Below, piece after piece: positions 15,841 to 25,019 of a DNA stretch of 42,766 nucleotides. The position numbers and the translations under genes are program-made. The stretch comes from Candidatus Tenderia electrophaga (GTDB lineage Bacteria > Pseudomonadota > Gammaproteobacteria > Tenderiales > Tenderiaceae). The notes below the pieces were generated by a model that saw only the letters and a program-made list of their open reading frames with translations, was not told the origin of the DNA and made no database searches. Location of the stretch: the NCBI GenBank assembly GCA_001447805.1, contig CP013100.1, positions 1-42,766 of the forward strand. Direction: 5' to 3'. The stretch's first letter is position 1. Every line of letters starts with the position of its first letter.

Positions 15841-16832
15841 CCTTGCCGCTCCAAATGGTGCAGACGCTGCAGAGTGCCGAGCCGAACGATGCCTGGGCCG
15901 CCGTATTTGAACATGCCTGGGAAGTCTGCTCGCAAAGCCTTGCGCCGGGACAAGCCGTCGCGGAGGTGCTGAAGCGTGACCGCAGCCTGGCGGATGTGGA
16001 TCTCTATCTGGCTACAGCGGGTTGGGATTTGTGGTCACACTTCGAGGAAGTCGTCCCACGCACCTCACAGGAGCTGGCTGGCTGGTGGGCCAACCAGGCA
16101 CCCGGTAGAGCAGTCCTGATTCTGGATGCCCTCTCAATGCGCGAGGCGCCCTGGATTTTGCACCAAGCGGAGGAGCGAGGATTTATCGTGCATCAGGCCC
16201 GCCCCACCGGGGCCGAGCTGCCCGCGGATACCACGCCTTTCGCCAAGGCCCTGGGTTTTGGCCAGCGCTCCGCCCTTGGCAATAACGGGGCGGGGGGCAG
16301 CCATGCCTTCCCCGGTGCCCGCGCGGAGTCGGTGGACATCGCCTGGGCAGACTGCGCGGCGCTGATCGGCTCCGAACCGGACTGGGTGTTCTGGCACCAC
16401 TGGCCGGATCATCGCCTGCACGATCACGACGACCCAGGCAAGGGACTGCAAACGCTGACCGAGGAAGTAGAGGAACACCTCAGCGGTGACGCCTTCTGGT
16501 CATTGGTCGAGCGGCTGGCCACCGGGCGCCGTCTCATCATTACGGCTGACCATGGCTATGCCGCCAGTGGGCAGTTCATCGACAGCAATGCCGAGCAGTC
16601 GGACTATCTCAAAGGGCGCTACAAAAGCGGCCGGGCCATTCCCGGCAATGATCCGGCCGGCGCCTGGGTGCCGCCGATTGACCTGGCCATCGAAAGCGCG
16701 CATGGGCGGCATCTCTATGTCAACGGCCGGCGCAAATGGAAGAGCCAGGGCGGTTATCCAACTCTCACCCACGGCGGCTTGAGTGTGCTGGAGGTCGCCG
16801 TGCCGTTTATCGAACTCAGCAGGAAGAAATAG
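15837..16832 (+). CDS. pglZ: Short PglZ-domain protein
   Basis: 331 aa. Alkaline-phosphatase-superfamily features of PglZ are visible: AVLILDALSMREAP (D97, S100) as the first metal/nucleophile region and LIITADHGYAASG (near residues 232-244) as the DHG metal motif. A final PTLTHGGLSVLEVAVPF matches the conserved THGG end of PglZ. It is about half the length of PglZ in classic BREX systems, which have 600-900 aa, and lacks the extra N- and C-terminal domains. PglZ is a metal-dependent hydrolase-like partner of the DUF499 ATPase in phage exclusion. The start overlaps the ATPase gene, and the methylase follows after one base. Confidence 0.88.
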   Translation: MTLPLQMVQTLQSAEPNDAWAAVFEHAWEVCSQSLAPGQAVAEVLKRDRSLADVDLYLATAGWDLWSHFEEVVPRTSQELAGWWANQAPGRAVLILDALSMREAPWILHQAEERGFIVHQARPTGAELPADTTPFAKALGFGQRSALGNNGAGGSHAFPGARAESVDIAWADCAALIGSEPDWVFWHHWPDHRLHDHDDPGKGLQTLTEEVEEHLSGDAFWSLVERLATGRRLIITADHGYAASGQFIDSNAEQSDYLKGRYKSGRAIPGNDPAGAWVPPIDLAIESAHGRHLYVNGRRKWKSQGGYPTLTHGGLSVLEVAVPFIELSRKK

Positions 16833-16833
16833 T

Positions 16834-19800
16834 ATGTCGGACGACAAGCCTTGGAAAGCCAGAGGCATGAACAAGGCGGATTGGCTGGCCGAGGAAGTGG
16901 CCAAGGCGGTCGGCGCCGGCAAGACCTGGGAGTGTGAGACCGTCGACTTCTCTGATCCCGACCGGCCGGCGACCTGCATCGAGGTGGATTTCCCGATTAT
17001 CCCGATCAATCAGATCGCGGCCATAGAGGGGAACGCCGGCAAGCCCATCTACCAGATGTCCAAGTGGTGGGCACGTCGCCGTAGCAGCGTGTTTCGCTCC
17101 ATGTTGCTGGCCTCCGCCATCAAGGCGCCGGATGACCCGGCCGAAGCCGCCAAGCTGGTCTGGGACTGCTATTACGGCAACCACCAGAGAAAAGGCGCCT
17201 TCAAGCAATTGAAGGTCGCCGACATCTTCATGGGCGGTGGCACCACCGTCGTGGAAGGTTCCCGCCTTGGCATGCAGATGGTGGGCAACGAGCTCAACCC
17301 GGTGGCGTGGTTCGTGGTCAAAAATGAGTTGGCCCAAGTGGATAAAGCCGAGGTCGAAGCTTTGCTGGCGGAGATCGAGGCCGAAGTCAAACCCCAGATC
17401 ATGCCCTTCTACGCCTGCGAATGCCCGCGCGGCCACAAGGGGCAGTGGACCCGCATCAGCACCGGCGAGACCATGGGCGAGGACTTCGATCCCCTGACAT
17501 TGTCGCCGCAGGAGCGCAAGGACTACCGCTACCACGGCCCGGAAATCATCTACAGCTTCTGGGCCAAGCACGGCCCCTGCCAGGTGACAGGGTGCGGTCA
17601 CCGTACCCCGATCATGACCAGCCCCGTCATGGCGGTGAAAACCCTTTCGGTGAAGACCTGGTCTCGCACCTGCTCCCATTGCGGTGAACAGTACGATCTG
17701 GAAGAACGGGATGCGCGCATGGCGCCGGCGGTTTCGCTGGTGGTGGCGGAGACGGAACGCCCTTTCGCCGTCGCCAGGCTCAACCAATACAGCGGCGAGC
17801 CGGAGAGTGCCGACTGCCCCTGCTGTGGCAAGACCGAGACATTCGGCAAGCTGGGTAAGGGCAAGCGCAAGAAGGTGGAGCTGTCACTGCTGGTGCATCC
17901 CCAGTGGCTGGAGGGCGAGGCCTCCCGGGACGAGCAGGGGCACCCCTACGGTGGCAGCGTTGAAGACCCGATAGACGCGACCGTGCGCTGGAACCAGGCC
18001 AGGGCGCAGACCTGCAAGCTGATCGAGGTGCGCGGCAAGCTGCCCGAATCCATCACCTGTCCGGATACCGGCACTGTCATTCTGACCGGCAACGAAGGGG
18101 GCACGGTTCCCAAGCGCAGCAATTACGCCTGCGGCGCCTGCGGCACGGTTCAGGATGTCCTTCGAACGGTCAAGGCTTCCGGGAAAACGGGGCCGGTAGC
18201 CATCTACGGCCATCAGGGTTACTGCCCACACTGTTATGAGGAAGGACAGACCTACGGTGGGCGCTTCTTTATCGATGGGAGCGATCCTTCCGCTTTCGAT
18301 TCAGCCTGCAAGGAATGGGAGGCACGCAAGGATTCAGACTTGGAGGACTATTGGCCGCGTAGTGAACTGCCCTTCGGTTTCATGACCCACAAGCTCAATG
18401 GCGGCATCCCGAACCACGGGTTTACCCATTGGTGGAAGATGTTCAATCCCCGGCAGTTGTTGGTTCTATGCCAGCTCCTGAAGGCGATCAATATTGGCGG
18501 GGAGCATTCAGATCCAGTCCGAGACTTTGTGCTGGGCGCCTTTCAGAACTTCCTACGCAACCAAAACATGTTTTCGTTCTGGCATAAGAAGTTAGACAAG
18601 TTGGCGCCGGCTCTTTCCAATAGCAATTTTCACCCCAAGAACAATGTTGTTGAGGTTGGCGTTTTCCCTCCAATGGGATACGGCCCGTGGTCTTCCACAG
18701 TAGAGGTGCTTCACAAAGCTCACAACTGGCGTATTAACCCTTGGGAGCTTGTGCACAACGAGCGGCTTTCCACGCACAACGAGAGTCTGTCTGAATTTGT
18801 TGCCGGCAATAGTGAAAAAGTCGAGTGTGGCGATCCGATACAAGATGCCGAGGTGTTCTGCGCTTCCTCAACCGACCTCAGCATGCTGAGCTCGGGGAGT
18901 CACGACTTGGTTGTGACCGACCCACCCTTCGGCGGCTTGCTGCATTATTCCGAGCTTTCCGATTTCTTCTATGTCTGGCTGCGCTTGGCGCTGAAAGATC
19001 GTTACCCTGAATATTTCGGCCCGGAGTACACACCCAAAACGCTGGAGGCGGTAGCGAATCGTGCTCGGCATCCGGGGCGGGACGAAGAAACGGGCCTGGA
19101 GAACGCGGATCGCTTCTATCAGCGCCTGCTCACCGAATGTTGGCGCGAGGCGGGACGGATTCTCAAGCCGGGCGGGCTGCTGAGCTTTACCTTCCACCAC
19201 AGTGAAGATGCACCCTGGGTGTCCGTGCTCGAATCGCTGTTCGATGCCGGTTTCTACCTGGAGGCCACCTATCCCATCCGCAGCGATGAAACCAAGGGCG
19301 CGGGCGAGTTCGGCTCCCGCAAGATCGAATACGACATCATTCATGTCTGCCGAAAGCGCATCGAGGACCCCAAGCCCATTTCCTGGGCCAAGCTGCGGCG
19401 GCAGGTACTGCGCGATGTGCGTGATCTGCAAGACCTGCTGGAGCACCACCAGGAGGAAGGGCTGCCGGAAGCCGATGTACAGGTGATTCGTCGTGGCAAG
19501 GCGCTGGAGTATTTCTCCCGCCACTATGGCCAGGTCTACAAGGACCAGGACACATCGATGACGGTGCTGGAGGCCTTGCTGGGCATCAACCAGTTGCTGG
19601 ACGAGGAGGCTGGCGGCATCAAGGAACCGCCGCCCCATAACGCCGAACCTTTCACGCGCATGTTGCTGCGCCTGTTCGATGGCATCAATCAACTGCCGCG
19701 AGACCAGTTGCAGAAATTCCTACGCGGGACGGGCATCGGGCCGTCGGATTTTGCCAGCCGGGGTTGGGTGTACGAGGAGAAGAAGATCTTTCATCTCACC

Positions 19801-20121
19801 TCGCCGCTGGAGCTGGCCCAGAGCTGGGTTGGCCGGCATCGACGGGGGATGCAGAGCGATTACGAGCAGGCCATGTTCCTGATCGGCGCCTGTTTCGAGG
19901 GCAGCGGCATCAACGCCAGCGAGACCCTGAACAACGACAATTTCAAGCCCCACCCGGCCCTGGGTGCGATCCTGACCTGGTTCAAGACCCGCGGCGCTGA
20001 TTCGCCTACCCGCAATGCGGCCACCACCGCCGCATCGCTCTATCAGTCCTGGGCGTCGCGCAATCAGGACAAGGTGAAGCAGCTCAGCCTGTTTGAACGC
20101 ATGGGCGAGGAGGAGGACTGA
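16834..20121 (+). CDS. DUF1156/COG1743 adenine-specific DNA methylase (PglXI-like)
   Basis: 1,095 aa; start ATG at 16834 preceded by AGGAAGAAA, downstream of an in-frame but unlikely ATG inside pglZ. The DUF1156 region is at about 53-95 (FPIIPINQIAAIEGNAGKPI, then KWWARRRSSVFR). SAM motif I DIFMGGGTT is at 130-138 and catalytic motif DPPF at 696-699 (VVTDPPFGGLLHYSELSDFF). Between them are several zinc-ribbon Cys pairs (CSHC, CPCC, CGAC, CPHC). This matches the COG1743 methylase used in type 3 BREX and in helicase-methylase-ATPase defence systems, marking self DNA by N6-adenine methylation. The motif order (I before IV) is that of beta/alpha-type permutations. The stop overlaps the next gene by one base. 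Confidence 0.9.
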   Translation: MSDDKPWKARGMNKADWLAEEVAKAVGAGKTWECETVDFSDPDRPATCIEVDFPIIPINQIAAIEGNAGKPIYQMSKWWARRRSSVFRSMLLASAIKAPDDPAEAAKLVWDCYYGNHQRKGAFKQLKVADIFMGGGTTVVEGSRLGMQMVGNELNPVAWFVVKNELAQVDKAEVEALLAEIEAEVKPQIMPFYACECPRGHKGQWTRISTGETMGEDFDPLTLSPQERKDYRYHGPEIIYSFWAKHGPCQVTGCGHRTPIMTSPVMAVKTLSVKTWSRTCSHCGEQYDLEERDARMAPAVSLVVAETERPFAVARLNQYSGEPESADCPCCGKTETFGKLGKGKRKKVELSLLVHPQWLEGEASRDEQGHPYGGSVEDPIDATVRWNQARAQTCKLIEVRGKLPESITCPDTGTVILTGNEGGTVPKRSNYACGACGTVQDVLRTVKASGKTGPVAIYGHQGYCPHCYEEGQTYGGRFFIDGSDPSAFDSACKEWEARKDSDLEDYWPRSELPFGFMTHKLNGGIPNHGFTHWWKMFNPRQLLVLCQLLKAINIGGEHSDPVRDFVLGAFQNFLRNQNMFSFWHKKLDKLAPALSNSNFHPKNNVVEVGVFPPMGYGPWSSTVEVLHKAHNWRINPWELVHNERLSTHNESLSEFVAGNSEKVECGDPIQDAEVFCASSTDLSMLSSGSHDLVVTDPPFGGLLHYSELSDFFYVWLRLALKDRYPEYFGPEYTPKTLEAVANRARHPGRDEETGLENADRFYQRLLTECWREAGRILKPGGLLSFTFHHSEDAPWVSVLESLFDAGFYLEATYPIRSDETKGAGEFGSRKIEYDIIHVCRKRIEDPKPISWAKLRRQVLRDVRDLQDLLEHHQEEGLPEADVQVIRRGKALEYFSRHYGQVYKDQDTSMTVLEALLGINQLLDEEAGGIKEPPPHNAEPFTRMLLRLFDGINQLPRDQLQKFLRGTGIGPSDFASRGWVYEEKKIFHLTSPLELAQSWVGRHRRGMQSDYEQAMFLIGACFEGSGINASETLNNDNFKPHPALGAILTWFKTRGADSPTRNAATTAASLYQSWASRNQDKVKQLSLFERMGEEED

Positions 20122-20642
20122 TGGTCAAGACACGCTTCAATCAAGGCTGGCCGCGTCGCGGTATCGCGCTGCTGTGGGACGCCGACATTCTCGCCGGTCT
20201 GAACGCCCCTGACGAGGTGGTGTCACTGCGTCAGTTCTTCGCCATGACCGATGACTGGCCGGATGATCTGCCTGCCGCGGACGGCGACGCCCTGGTGGTG
20301 GCGGGGCTGGAAGGCTGCCTGGATGTGCTGGCTGGCGAGGATGCCAGGGGCTGGCTGGAAACCGACCTGAAAGAGGCCTTGCTGTCGTTCCAGGACTTTT
20401 ATCAGGGGCAGGCCGGTTTGATTTTCTGGATGCCGAGCGGTCGCAATCGCATCAGCATGAAAGGGGCCAGCGAGGCCTATTACTGGCGCCACCGACATTC
20501 GGGAACGGAAGGATTACCCATCGGTCGCCTGCTGTTCTCCGGCGCCGAGAATGAGGCCGAGCGCCTGCTCAATACGGACGACCCGCATGCCGATTACGAC
20601 GGCAAGCACTGGGCGGGCTTGCACCACCCGCGGATCAGCTAG
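20121..20642 (+). CDS. Unknown 173-aa protein in the BREX-like operon
   Basis: Acidic, soluble-looking protein starting MVKTRFNQGWPRRGIALLWD, with alternating strands and helices (DALVVAGLEGCLDVLAGED, AGLIFWMPSGRNRISMKG). No Walker motif, nuclease motif or membrane helix is visible, and it is not a recognisable BrxA, BrxB or BrxF. The TGATG overlap with the methylase and the 13-base gap to the helicase mean it is co-translated with them. It is therefore a likely core component, perhaps a specificity or assembly factor. Confidence 0.65.
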   Translation: MVKTRFNQGWPRRGIALLWDADILAGLNAPDEVVSLRQFFAMTDDWPDDLPAADGDALVVAGLEGCLDVLAGEDARGWLETDLKEALLSFQDFYQGQAGLIFWMPSGRNRISMKGASEAYYWRHRHSGTEGLPIGRLLFSGAENEAERLLNTDDPHADYDGKHWAGLHHPRIS

Positions 20643-20655
20643 GGAGGTGCGATCG

Positions 20656-23418
20656 ATGACCGAGCCCAGCTACCAACCGGGCCAGCGGGTCCTGCACGCT
20701 GAGTTTGGCGAAGGGGTGGTGGTTCAGCTCACCGCCAACGGTTATGTGCGGGCGTTCTTCCCGAGTGGTGAGCGGCAGGTCTTCGGTGAATCGCTGCGTC
20801 CTGTTACCAGTCGGGCCGAACAGATCATTGCCCATGTGGAGGGCGGTTCGCAGCGCCTGCGTGATGCCTGGCTGCATGTGGAGGCGCATGCGCTGCCGCT
20901 GATGGAGAATGCAGCGGCACTGACATCGGCACGCATCGACCTGCTGCCGCACCAGGTGGTCTTGACGCACCAGGTGGCAACGGCTGCGCCCCGGCGCTTT
21001 CTGGTGGCTGACGAGGTGGGCCTCGGCAAGACCATCGAAACCGCCCTGATTCTGCGCGAGCTGGCCAGTCGCGGTGAACTGGAGCGGGCCTTGATGGTGG
21101 TGCCGGCAGGGCTGGTCAACAACTGGCATCGGGAGCTGAACGAGGTCTTCAACCTGGATTTCGAGGTGTTCGGCGCGGAAGGCGATGTGACCGACCGTCG
21201 CAGCAATGCCTTTGCCAAGCACAATCGCCTGATTGCCAGTGTGGACACCTTAAAGCGGCGAGCGCGGATCAACCGATTGAAGGAGGCGCCGCCGTGGGAC
21301 CTGGTGGTGTTCGACGAGGCCCACCACCTGTCGGCATACCGGAACGGCCGTAAGGTGCGAAAGACCGAGAACTACAAACTGGCTGAAGCCCTGCGCGACC
21401 ACGCGCGGGATCTGATCCTGCTCTCCGCCACGCCACACCAGGGCGATCATTTCCGCTTCTGGATGCTGATCCAGTTGCTCAACCCCACGCTGTTCAGGAG
21501 TCCCGAGGAGATGGTGGCCGAGCGCCACCGCCTCAACGAGGTGGTCTATCGGCGCACCAAGGCCGATGCCTGCACGGCGGACGGTTCGCCGCTATTCGCC
21601 CGACGCTGGGTCCACACCGAATCCTTCACCATGAGTGCCGCCGAGAAGGCCTTTTACGCCAAGCTGCGCGAATACCTGATCGACGGTTTCGATCTCGCCA
21701 AGCAGCAGGGCAACCAGGGCCGAGCCCTCGGCTTTGTGATGACCATCTTCCAGAAGATTGCGGCTTCCAGTTTCGCGGCGGTTCGCAGCACCTTGCTGCG
21801 CCGCCAGTTGGCGCTGACCATTCACGAGGCCATCCTGAAGGATGATGCACTCGACATCGACGGCCACCAGGCGCTGATGGAGGAAGCGCGTCAGTTGATC
21901 CATCAAAACACCAGCCTGGCTGATGATGCCGTAGGCCGTGGTGAGGTGGATCGTGTTCTCGCTGACCTCAAGCTCCGCTTGATTCGCAAGCTCGATGAGG
22001 ATCGCCTGGCGGCGGTGGCCTCATCCGAGTCCGCGGAAGAGGTGACCGCGGAAGGCGAGGAGGCCGCGACGACGGCGGTGGAGCTGTCGTTGCCGGAGGA
22101 ACGGCTTCGCATTGCCGATTTGCTCAAGGTGTGCCCGCAGGAACGGGAGACAAAGGTCGACAAGCTGCTGCGCGGGCTTGGCGCCTTGTGGGAACAGAAT
22201 CCGGGCGAAAAGGTGGTCATATTTGCGACCTACTTGGCGACAGTGGAGCTGTTGGGCAGGGAGATCGACGCCGCTTATCCAGGGCAAGGCGTGGTGGTGC
22301 TGCGTGGCGGAGACCACGGCACGAAACTGGCCGCAGAAAGACGCTTTCGCAAGCCCGACGGTCCGCGAGTGTTGATCTGTACCGCAGCGGGCCGAGAGGG
22401 GATCAATCTGCAATTCAGCCGGGTGCTGTTCAATTTTGATCTGCCCTGGAATCCAATGGATGTCGAGCAGCGCATCGGGCGCATCCATCGCTACGGACAG
22501 AAGGATACCGCTCAGGTCTATAACCTGGTGCTCTCTGACACCATCGAGGGTCGCATTTTCCTCATGCTGACCGACAAGCTACAAGAGATTGCACGCACCC
22601 TGGGCAAGGTGGATGAACAAGGCAATGTTGCCGAGGATTTGCGCGGTCAGATTCTTGGGCAGCTTACCGATCGCCTGAGCTATGACCAGCTTTACCGGGA
22701 GGCGCTGTCCGATCCCGAACTGAAGCGCACGCGCCAGGAACTGGAAGCGGCGATGAGCAATGCCAGGGAGGCGCGCAAGGTGGTCTTCGAGCTGTTTCAG
22801 GACCTGGATCGATTCAGTCTCGAAGACTACAAGCCGCTGGCGAACATTGATGAGAGCAAAGCGCGGATCATGGAATTCGTGCGATCGGCCGTGGAATACA
22901 GTGGGGGAAGCTTTAGAACAATCGACGAGCTTCGCTTCGAAATCACCGAGGATGCGAATTCGGCGCCGATGGTTTGCACCCTGGACCGTGATCTCGCGCA
23001 GCAGCAAGAGCAGTTGGAGCTGATCGGCATTGATCACCCGCTCGTTGACCGGCTTCTGAACCGATGGCGGTCAGCGGAACCGTCGTCGTTAGGCGCTGCG
23101 GCTTCGGTTGGTATCGAGCAGCCGGTCGCGCTTAGCATCTGGTTGGTGCATTCCTTCGGAGCCCGGCAGGATGCTGGTTCCCATCTGGTTCCCATTGCTG
23201 TCGAGCGAACGGGCAAGCGTGTTCCGAACATCGAGAAGCAATACCGCGATTGCTTCAAGGCCCCGACCGGAAGGCCCCAATTTCAGCCTGACGAGCGGGC
23301 CGCGCTGCTTCATGAATATATTGAGCCCATGTTGCAGCGCGAACTGGGTCATCGTGGGATCGCGAATCCGGACAAAGGCTACGCGACGGAAATGCTTGCT
23401 TGGGTAGAGATGGATTGA
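20656..23418 (+). CDS. SNF2-family helicase (BrxHII/COG0553-like) with N-terminal DUF3553/Tudor-like module
   Basis: 920 aa; ATG at 20656 with SD AGGGAGG. An N-terminal SH3/Tudor-like module covers about 6-50 (YQPGQRVLHAEFGEGVVVQL). The two RecA lobes show motif I DEVGLGKTIET, II DEAHHL, III LLSATPHQGD, IV VVIFATYL, V AAGREGINLQ and VI QRIGRIHRYGQ. This is a SWI2/SNF2 translocase of the RapA/COG0553 group, as used in type 3 BREX, DISARM and related systems, where it acts on invading DNA. The C-terminal 250 residues are helical, with no nuclease motif seen. It is the last gene of the operon; a GC hairpin lies about 95 bases downstream. Confidence 0.9.
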   Translation: MTEPSYQPGQRVLHAEFGEGVVVQLTANGYVRAFFPSGERQVFGESLRPVTSRAEQIIAHVEGGSQRLRDAWLHVEAHALPLMENAAALTSARIDLLPHQVVLTHQVATAAPRRFLVADEVGLGKTIETALILRELASRGELERALMVVPAGLVNNWHRELNEVFNLDFEVFGAEGDVTDRRSNAFAKHNRLIASVDTLKRRARINRLKEAPPWDLVVFDEAHHLSAYRNGRKVRKTENYKLAEALRDHARDLILLSATPHQGDHFRFWMLIQLLNPTLFRSPEEMVAERHRLNEVVYRRTKADACTADGSPLFARRWVHTESFTMSAAEKAFYAKLREYLIDGFDLAKQQGNQGRALGFVMTIFQKIAASSFAAVRSTLLRRQLALTIHEAILKDDALDIDGHQALMEEARQLIHQNTSLADDAVGRGEVDRVLADLKLRLIRKLDEDRLAAVASSESAEEVTAEGEEAATTAVELSLPEERLRIADLLKVCPQERETKVDKLLRGLGALWEQNPGEKVVIFATYLATVELLGREIDAAYPGQGVVVLRGGDHGTKLAAERRFRKPDGPRVLICTAAGREGINLQFSRVLFNFDLPWNPMDVEQRIGRIHRYGQKDTAQVYNLVLSDTIEGRIFLMLTDKLQEIARTLGKVDEQGNVAEDLRGQILGQLTDRLSYDQLYREALSDPELKRTRQELEAAMSNAREARKVVFELFQDLDRFSLEDYKPLANIDESKARIMEFVRSAVEYSGGSFRTIDELRFEITEDANSAPMVCTLDRDLAQQQEQLELIGIDHPLVDRLLNRWRSAEPSSLGAAASVGIEQPVALSIWLVHSFGARQDAGSHLVPIAVERTGKRVPNIEKQYRDCFKAPTGRPQFQPDERAALLHEYIEPMLQRELGHRGIANPDKGYATEMLAWVEMD

Positions 23419-23510
23419 GGTTTCCCGGCAGCATTAGTCCCCGACCGCCCGTCACGCCCCTTGCAACCCCAGGCAAGCGCCGCGCCGGGCTAGGGCGGTG
23501 CCAGCCCCAC

Positions 23511-23532
23511 CCGCCGGGCAATGCTCCGGCGG
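23511..23532. terminator. GC hairpin downstream of the SNF2 gene
   Basis: CCGCCGG (23511-23517) and CCGGCGG (23526-23532) are a perfect 7-base all-GC stem with an 8-base loop. No T-run follows, so it is not a classic intrinsic terminator. Its position about 95 bases after the operon suggests transcript end protection or termination. Confidence 0.35.
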
Positions 23533-23796
23533 CTACGGCCCAGATACGCCTTCGCCACCTGCGCAATGCCCTCAGTGCCTTCACTTCCCGTCTGGCCCCT
23601 CCGTTCCCGCCACCGCCTCGCACTCGCCCAGCTCGGCTGGTTGCTACGAGCCCTTTAATGGCAAGCTAACGGATTTCGACACGATCCGGCGAATAACATA
23701 AAAGGTCAATAACGTTGCCTTAGTCGGCTTTTGTCATGCTGCGGCAAGGATTAAGACTTTAATAATGCACGCTGATCGTGCTGATAGACGTACCTC

Positions 23797-23868
23797 TTTA
23801 TGCTGAGGACAGTAATGTCGGAATGTATACAAGGCTTTGGCTGATTCCGTTAGAAGCCTCAGCATAAA
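23797..23868. repeat. Nested long inverted repeat
   Basis: TTTATGCTGAGG (23797-23808) and CCTCAGCATAAA (23857-23868) are a perfect 12-base inverted pair. Inside lies a second pair, CGGAAT (23819-23824) and ATTCCG (23844-23849). The 72-base element would fold into a two-tier stem-loop. It lies in non-coding DNA about 380 bases past the SNF2 gene and 80 bases past the stop of the lipoprotein gene. It may be a structured RNA, a site-specific recombination site or a miniature mobile repeat. Confidence 0.55.
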
Positions 23869-23950
23869 ATGAAATCAGAATTGGCGTAAGCACGACTAAT
23901 TAGAAGTTAAAACCCGATAAAATAGGCTTCCTGAGGTTTTTCAGTTCGAA

Positions 23951-24766
23951 CTAAAACTCTTGATCTGAAGACGCTAGATCATCGAGCACGGGCATTTTTT
24001 CGAGTTTTTCTCCGTTCAAACTTCTTACTATCAGTTTAACCGCGTCAGTTGATATGCCCTTAAATGCATCGATTAGCTCTTCTCTAGGAATCTGGTCAGC
24101 GTTCGCCTCACTACCGCGATAGGCCTTCTCTCCAAATACAATCACTGTATCGCGCCAGATGACCTGGTGGTTATCTGCTCGTCGCGCGATCCCCATGACC
24201 CTAATAAACGGTCGATATGATTTGACAAATCCAAACTGTTCTTTTCCTTGGCGCATTCCAATACCATATGCCATCTTCATTACTGCAATGGTTGGGCTGT
24301 CGCTCGGTAAAGCCTCTGCAATAGCAGTGCAACTGCCCGCATCGGAACATTTAACGTATTCAACGGATTTGACTGTTATATCAGCATTGTCGTTAAAGAC
24401 TAAGCTTAGTAACGTGCTTGACTTCGTGCCTTGTCTCAATTCCTTAATGAAATGTTGGCTGACATCAAAAGCACCAAGCAGTTTTTCATATTCATTGCTC
24501 TCGAGGCGTCGATCGTTCCTGCCTTCATAATTGCCGAATGCATACCAGCCTAAGGGTCCATCAATAAAAGGCTTAAATATGCCCATAAATCGTGGTTGAA
24601 AATAGGTGTTGGTATAAGCAACAGCTAGCGTGTTTCCCTGTTTTGCCGGCAGCTTGTCCGAATTGATCTGAACTGGTGTGTGTATTGATGCGCAGCCACC
24701 ACTGAAAAGGACGACTAATAATAAAAACGAATGCTTAGCAATTGGAATCACCACTGCTATCCTCAT
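23951..24766 (-). CDS. Predicted outer-membrane lipoprotein, function unknown
   Basis: About 271 aa from the Met at 24766 (an in-frame Met lies 8 codons earlier). The N-terminus, with Arg then KHSFLLLVVLFSGGCAS, is a type II signal peptide with lipobox SGGC. The mature part has no recognised domain; it contains YFQPRFMGIFKPFIDGPLGW and IRVMGIARRADNHQVIWRD, the latter like the conserved end of small outer-membrane lipoproteins that bind assembly partners. A Cys pair in KCSDAGSC could form a disulfide. The gene stands alone in AT-rich DNA between two GC-rich blocks. Confidence 0.7.
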   Translation of the reverse strand: MRIAVVIPIAKHSFLLLVVLFSGGCASIHTPVQINSDKLPAKQGNTLAVAYTNTYFQPRFMGIFKPFIDGPLGWYAFGNYEGRNDRRLESNEYEKLLGAFDVSQHFIKELRQGTKSSTLLSLVFNDNADITVKSVEYVKCSDAGSCTAIAEALPSDSPTIAVMKMAYGIGMRQGKEQFGFVKSYRPFIRVMGIARRADNHQVIWRDTVIVFGEKAYRGSEANADQIPREELIDAFKGISTDAVKLIVRSLNGEKLEKMPVLDDLASSDQEF

Positions 24767-25019
24767 TAATATAGAGGTAAAATATATCATACATTACGAG
24801 CAATTGGATGGCGATGAGGGCAATATAAATGGGTTTACCTTGAGACTTTTTCCCACCAAATGATGGGTTCTGTAAATGAAGAAACATATCCTGAGTTCTG
24901 ACTTTTGGTCGTTTGCCCTGTTTTAAATCAATTAAAGTTATAGGCGGCTGAGGCTGCGCAACTGTTATTATCACTAAGGATCCATGTACGAAGTTATATG
25001 CTCGCTCACGCTCGCCCAT
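24735..25019 (-). CDS. Possible small membrane peptide, weak
   Basis: An ORF of up to 94 codons overlaps the start of the lipoprotein gene by about 30-55 bases in another frame. Its C-terminal half (from the internal Met of MFLHLQNPSF) contains one hydrophobic segment, IYIALIAIQLLVMYDIFYLY, of a length that could span the membrane. The N-terminal half looks random. I see no good SD. It could be a small coupled membrane protein or just chance in AT-rich DNA. Confidence 0.2.
   Translation of the reverse strand: MGERERAYNFVHGSLVIITVAQPQPPITLIDLKQGKRPKVRTQDMFLHLQNPSFGGKKSQGKPIYIALIAIQLLVMYDIFYLYINEDSSGDSNC

Larger units (their letters stand above)
23419..23950. other. 532-base gene-free region after the BREX-like operon
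   Basis: No gene is supported here. The first 230 bases are very GC-rich and C-biased and contain the hairpin at 23511-23532. The rest is AT-rich and contains the long inverted repeat at 23797-23868. The abrupt change in composition marks the right edge of the BREX-like module. Confidence 0.5.

Noticed and set aside
16816-17787. 323-aa minus-strand ORF
   Set aside because: Antisense of the DUF1156 methylase, which has clear motifs on the plus strand.
23255-23669. ORFs on both strands in the GC-rich DNA after the SNF2 gene
   Set aside because: Low-complexity Pro/Arg/Ala-rich translations, no SD and no domain; expected by chance in GC-rich DNA.
23797-23868. Integron attC site
   Set aside because: A GTTAGAA-like core occurs inside, but the R''/R' core sites are not at the element ends and no integron integrase or cassettes are present.
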